From assembly GCF_018130765.1 (NCBI RefSeq), contig NZ_JAFCJZ010000026.1:61978-125977 (forward strand): 64,000 nucleotides of DNA, given 5' to 3'. Made by a program: the position numbers and the translations under genes. The stretch is from Bradyrhizobium iriomotense (lineage in GTDB: Bacteria > Pseudomonadota > Alphaproteobacteria > Rhizobiales > Xanthobacteraceae). The notes beneath the pieces are model-generated. The model worked only from the letters and a program-made list of their open reading frames with translations, did not search any database and had not been told where the DNA came from. Below are positions 60,470-64,000 of this stretch, one piece after another; within the stretch, counting starts at the first letter, position 1, and each line of letters starts with the position of its first letter.

Positions 60470-61330
60470 CTAACCCAGCACCGTCTTGCCGTTCTTGATC
60501 ACGGTGACGCCGCGCGACTTCACCTTGGCTTCGAACGAGATCGTGTTGCCGTCCTTCCAGAGGTCCATGGTCACGGTCTCACCGGGATAGACCGGGGAAG
60601 AGAACCGCGCGACGTGCTGGCGGAAGGCGCTCGCGTCGTAGTCGGCATAGGTCTGCAGCACGCCGCGGCAGGTGATGCCGTAGGTGCACATGCCGTGCAG
60701 GATCGGGCGCGGGAAGCCGGCCTTCTTGGCGAACTCGGGATCGGAGTGCAGCGGGTTGCGATCGCCGCAGAGGCGATAGACCAGCGCCTGATCCGGGCGC
60801 GTGACGATGTCGATGGTCTTGTCCGGGCTGCGCGTGGGGATCTTGTGCGGATCGGGCTGGGTCAGGTTCGGCCCGCCGAAGCCGCCATCGCCACGGGCGA
60901 AGCGCGAAGCGACCAGCGTCGCCAGCTTCTCGCCCTTCTCGTTCTTGAGCACGGTCTGATGGCTGATGACGACGCCCTTGTCCTTGCCCTTGTCGTAGAC
61001 CTCGAGCACGGAGGAGTCGGCGGTGATGTTGGCGGCCACCGGCAGCGGCTGGTGGAAGGTGATGTCGCGCTCGCCATCGACCACCATCACGCGGTTGAGA
61101 TTCATCTCGCCCGGACCCGAGCCCCAGGCGGCAACGGAGGCAAAGGTCGGCACCACCTTCAGCGGTCGCGGTGTCAGCGTGCCCTCGTTGACGAAGGCGA
61201 GCTCGTTCTCGTCCATCGGATCGGCGCCAAGGCCGATGCCGTAGGCGTAGAGCATGACCTCGCGATCGGTATAGGCATATTTCTGGCCGAGGTTTTTCAG
61301 GCCTTTGAGCTCTTCGTATCTGGCGGACAT
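60470..61330 (-). CDS. MaoC-family 2-enoyl-CoA hydratase
   Basis: The 286-residue double-hotdog protein has the catalytic hydratase-2 motif in the second half: YRLCGDRNPLHSDPEFAKKA, then GFPRPILHGMCTYGITCRGV. The Asp and His here hydrate trans-2-enoyl-CoA. The N-terminal hotdog opens YAYTDREVMLYAYGIGLGAD, typical of MFE-2 hydratase modules. With the neighbouring SDR it reconstructs the two activities of a multifunctional enzyme. Confidence 0.93.
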   Translation of the reverse strand: MSARYEELKGLKNLGQKYAYTDREVMLYAYGIGLGADPMDENELAFVNEGTLTPRPLKVVPTFASVAAWGSGPGEMNLNRVMVVDGERDITFHQPLPVAANITADSSVLEVYDKGKDKGVVISHQTVLKNEKGEKLATLVASRFARGDGGFGGPNLTQPDPHKIPTRSPDKTIDIVTRPDQALVYRLCGDRNPLHSDPEFAKKAGFPRPILHGMCTYGITCRGVLQTYADYDASAFRQHVARFSSPVYPGETVTMDLWKDGNTISFEAKVKSRGVTVIKNGKTVLG

Positions 61331-61386
61331 GTTGTTTGTCTTCCTCTCGAGTTTCTCATCCGCAGGCGGCGATGCCCGTTAATGTG

Positions 61387-61534
61387 CCCTCTCCCCTTGT
61401 GGGAGAGGGCAGCACCGCACTTGCAACAAACTCACTCGGGTGAGGGGTTGGCTCCGCAGTGACACTTCTCGTGTGGAGAGAGACCCCTCACCCGGCAGCC
61501 TTCGGCTGCCACCCTCTCCCACAAGGGGAGAGGG
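61387..61534. repeat. palindromic repeat element (CCCTCTCCCCTTGTGGGAGA type)
   Basis: CCCTCTCCCCTTGTGGGAGA at the left is the inverted copy of TCTCCCACAAGGGGAGAGGG at the right. Inner CACTCGGGTGAGGGG and CCCCTCACCCGG arms add to the fold. It lies between the MaoC and DUF35 genes. Confidence 0.8.
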
Positions 61535-61551
61535 TTACATCTTGCTTCGTG

Positions 61552-61941
61552 TCAGACAGGCGTGAAGAACGGCAGCGGGGCGCCGTCGGTCGGCTTGAAC
61601 ACCACCTTCACCTTCTGGCCGATCTTGAGCTTTCCCAGATCGCAGTCGACGAAATTGGTCTGCACCGACGGCCCCTCCTTCAGCGTGACGTAGCCGATCG
61701 CGTAAGGACCGGTCGGCGATTTCCGCATCAGGCTCCAGGTGTAGATCGTGCCCTCGCCGGAAGCCTGCTCCCACACCGTCTTGTCGGAGTAGCAGAACGG
61801 GCAGATCGAGCGCGGGAAGTAATGCGCTTCGCCGCACGCCGTGCAGCGCTTGATCATGAACTTACCCTGCTTGGCGGCGTCCCAGAACGCGGCGGTCTCG
61901 GGGTTCGTCACCGGGGCCGGATATTTTTTCGCTTCGCTCAT
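61552..61941 (-). CDS. DUF35 OB-fold/zinc-ribbon protein (thiolase partner)
   Basis: The 129-residue protein has a zinc ribbon (RCTACGEAHYFPRSICPFC) and an OB-fold (GEGTIYTWSLMRKSPTGPYA, ending VVFKPTDGAPLPFF). Proteins of this type form complexes with SCPx-type thiolases or aldolases, feeding them acyl-CoA. ATG 61941 overlaps the thiolase stop by one base, so the two are translationally coupled. It is part of the CoA-ester cluster. Confidence 0.92.
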   Translation of the reverse strand: MSEAKKYPAPVTNPETAAFWDAAKQGKFMIKRCTACGEAHYFPRSICPFCYSDKTVWEQASGEGTIYTWSLMRKSPTGPYAIGYVTLKEGPSVQTNFVDCDLGKLKIGQKVKVVFKPTDGAPLPFFTPV

Positions 61942-63098
61942 CACACGCGCTCCAGAATGGCCGTCGAGGCGGCGTGGCGGACGCCGAGAAGGCCGCCGGT
62001 GCCGTGGGCGATGGCGAGATCGCAATTTTTCACCTGCACCTTCGGATGCGCCTCGCCGCGCAGCTGCCTGACGGCCTCGATGATCTTGGTCATGCCGCCG
62101 CGATTGACGGGATGGTTGCTGCAGAGGCCGCCGCCGTCGGTGTTGAATGGCAGCTTGCCGACGCCAGAGATCAGGTTGCCGTCGGCGACGAACTTGCCGC
62201 CCTCGCCCTTCTTGCAGAAGCCGAGGTCTTCGAGCTGCATCAGCACCGTGATGGTGAAGCTGTCGTAGATCGAAGCGTATTTGATGTCCTTCGGCGTGAT
62301 GCCGGCTTCGTCGAACGCGCGCGGGCCGGACCAGACACCGGCCGAGTAAGTAAGATCGAGATCCTTGCCGCCGCGCGGACCCTTCATGGCTTCGCCATGA
62401 CCGATCAGGCGCACGAGAGGCTTCTTCAGGCTCTTCGCGATCTCCGGCGTCGTCACGATCAGCGCGCCGCCGCCGTCGGAGACGACGCAGCAATCCATGC
62501 GATGCAAGGGATCGGAGATCATCGGCGAGTTCAGGACGTCCTCGACGGTGACGACGTCCTTGAGCATCGCATGCGGATTGTATTGCGCATGGTGCGAAGC
62601 CGCGACTTTGATCCAGGCGAGCTGCTCGCTGGTGGTGCCATAGTCGTGCATGTGGCGCATGGCACACATGCCATAGGCATTGTGCGTGGTTGCGCCGTAA
62701 GCGGACTCGAAATCGACCTCGGCGCCGGCCGCGCGCGGCGGCATGACGCCGGTGCGCGGCTTGCCGGCGAGCGTAACCAGCGCGATCGAACACTTGCCCG
62801 CGGCGATCGCCTCGGCGGCATGGCCGAGATGGATGATGTAGGAGCAGCCGCCGGTCTCGGTGGAATCGACGTGGCGAAGCTTCTTGGTGTTCAGGCCGAG
62901 ATAATCGACCATCGGCCAGGCACCGCCAGGCGCATCGCCCGCGCAGAAATAGCCGTCGACATCGTCCTTGCTGATCCCGGCGTCCTCGATCGCGCCCTTG
63001 GCGACCTCGGCGTGGAGCTGGGCGGTGGATTTGTCCGGCGCATGCCGGGTCGGGTGTTCAAAAATCCCGGCAATGTAGGCCTTGCCCTTGATGGTCAA
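61941..63098 (-). CDS. SCPx-type thiolase / lipid-transfer-like acetyl-CoA acetyltransferase
   Basis: The 385-residue thiolase-fold protein has a likely nucleophilic Cys in DSTETGGCSYIIHLGHA, and the C-terminal NTDGGGLCSNHPVNRGG and IAHGTGGLLGVRHAA motifs with the second Cys and His. It is of the SCPx/Ltp branch, which includes both thiolases and retro-aldolases that pair with DUF35 proteins. No ATG fits: TTG 63098 is chosen as start (TIKGKAYIAGIFEHP follows it), with GGAGA nine bases upstream. Which reaction it performs is open. Confidence 0.88.
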   Translation of the reverse strand: MTIKGKAYIAGIFEHPTRHAPDKSTAQLHAEVAKGAIEDAGISKDDVDGYFCAGDAPGGAWPMVDYLGLNTKKLRHVDSTETGGCSYIIHLGHAAEAIAAGKCSIALVTLAGKPRTGVMPPRAAGAEVDFESAYGATTHNAYGMCAMRHMHDYGTTSEQLAWIKVAASHHAQYNPHAMLKDVVTVEDVLNSPMISDPLHRMDCCVVSDGGGALIVTTPEIAKSLKKPLVRLIGHGEAMKGPRGGKDLDLTYSAGVWSGPRAFDEAGITPKDIKYASIYDSFTITVLMQLEDLGFCKKGEGGKFVADGNLISGVGKLPFNTDGGGLCSNHPVNRGGMTKIIEAVRQLRGEAHPKVQVKNCDLAIAHGTGGLLGVRHAASTAILERV

Positions 63099-63226
63099 AA
63101 CAGAGGTCTCCGCTCGCGTTTCTTCTTGGCTCTTTTTTCTGAACCGCACCGGCCAGATTGGCAAGCGCGGAAATATTCCGTCGGGCGAGAGGGTAGCGGG
63201 TTGGCGCAAGTGGGGTGATGCTCTCG

Positions 63227-63945
63227 TGTCCCGGACGCGCTGCAACGCCTTAGCGTTGCTGCGCAGAGCCGGGACCCATGAGGCCGCGGACTCGGTGCAA
63301 CATGGGCCCCCGCTCTGCAGCGCACCACCATAGCGCGTCGAAGACGCGCGTAGACGCGCTGTTGGCGCTGCGCAGCGTCCGGGGCACGAGACTTTGCCTC
63401 GCAGACACACCCCCGCATCCTCGCGGCATGTTTCGCCCGAGCTTTGCTTCCGTCCGGCTCCCTCCGGAAACAGAGGGCGCAGGGAAGACCGGGTGCCGGC
63501 TGGGCACCCACGGTCCGCTGTGCGCGAATGCGCGAAGAACAGATGCACAGCGGCATACAGGTGAAGCCAAACATCCGGCCTTCCCTGCGCAGTGGCTTTA
63601 CGGCTTATGTCGCGCTCTCCCCGGGGAGCGATGCACTATTGCCCCCGTCGCCTTGCGAGTGACCGCAAGACTTGACGCACAGACCCCGGGCGTCAGGACC
63701 ACACGATTTTGCCGTACGCGAGACCGCGCCCGTCGTGCACGCGAGACAATCCCTCGTGCGACGCAGCCCGCGTCCACCGCCGCTCACCCCGCGTTTCGTG
63801 ACGATCGCGATACGCCCCTCTGACTGGGATGAGGTGGCGGAGGAGTACGACAATTCCGAATTTCGGTAGAGTGGAATATTTGTACGGATATGGATTGACC
63901 CACGGCATGGGTGTTTTGCCCGACGAGGCTGGGCAAGAATGTTGC
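63227..63945. repeat. long dispersed repeat block, copy 2 (inverted)
   Basis: This is the reverse-complement partner of 37901-38812. Its right end carries GGGTGTTTTGCCCGACGAGG, the middle GCGATCGCGATACGCCCCTC-type sequence at about 63800-63820, and its left part CTCTCGTGTCCCGGACGCG near 63222. The open frames inside (for example on the minus strand at 63605-63994) are repeat-derived. No integrase or transposase is present. Confidence 0.75.
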
Positions 63946-63974
63946 TTTTTGGGAGTTGATGTAGGATTCGTCTT

Positions 63975-64000
63975 ATGGCGAATCGCACTTTCAAGACCGG
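63975..64000 (+). CDS. possible start of a gene running off the window
   Basis: ATG 63975 opens MANRTFKT and stays open to the window edge, with AGGA about nine bases upstream. Eight codons are too few to judge it. Confidence 0.25.

Noticed and set aside
63605..63994. 129-codon minus-strand open frame near the window end
   Set aside because: It is part of the inverted repeat copy; no ribosome site or family features.

Overview
This 64 kb window is GC-rich chromosomal DNA from an alphaproteobacterium, most probably Bradyrhizobium or a close relative. That rests on the gene families present, the many short palindromic intergenic repeats that resemble those of Bradyrhizobium genomes, and the many ATGA-coupled gene pairs. 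Nothing in the window is a phage, plasmid or IS element, and there is no CRISPR array. One tRNA gene (tRNA-Arg, TCG) is present.

Layout. 0-5.4 kb: the end of a LysR regulator; a MarR/GbsR-type regulator with DUF4166 and membrane-SDR genes in one operon behind a palindromic operator; a soluble PAS hybrid kinase. 5.4-10.1 kb: acylphosphatase, an isocitrate lyase/PEP mutase-type lyase, the biotin-carrying subunit of an acyl-CoA carboxylase, and a zinc peptidase. 10.3-15.1 kb: a three-PAS hybrid kinase, an EamA half-transporter, an ArsB-type permease and a small membrane protein. 15.2-20.6 kb: a sugar-acid locus (MFS, GntR, GalD-like dehydratase, gluconate 5-dehydrogenase-like SDR, idonate dehydrogenase-like MDR). 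20.6-28 kb: a DUF3280 protein divergent from a NarL-type two-component pair, a membrane protein preceded by Pho-box-like repeats, an ArsR-SRPBCC pair with two operators, an AmpC-like hydrolase and an Omp25/RopB-like porin.

28.2-33.5 kb: an SDR that lacks its catalytic Tyr/Lys, a GNAT acetyltransferase, a secreted protein, and a cluster of four curlin-repeat (CsgA/CsgB-like) secreted proteins plus a small curlin-related fifth protein, headed by a FixJ-type regulator. This cluster is the most interesting system in the window. No CsgG, CsgE or CsgF gene accompanies it here. 34.1-37.9 kb: a MacA-ABC-MacB efflux operon with a small LuxR-type protein.

37.9-38.8 kb: a dispersed repeat block whose inverted partner lies at 63.2-63.95 kb. 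38.9-45.9 kb: a secreted phosphodiesterase behind a Pho box, a 1-Cys peroxiredoxin, a chemoreceptor, a photolyase remnant, a lysine-rich histone-H1-like protein and a HELFE-motif protein. 46-53.7 kb: many small secreted or membrane proteins, an AraC regulator, the tRNA, and a GrlR-like protein. 53.7-58.3 kb: a large membrane PAS kinase, a DMT transporter and a NUDIX hydrolase. 58.3-63.1 kb: a CoA-thioester degradation cluster (DapA-like, 17-beta-HSD4-like SDR, MaoC hydratase, DUF35, SCPx-type thiolase).

All assignments come from reading the sequence. Family names are from recognised motifs, not from a database search.
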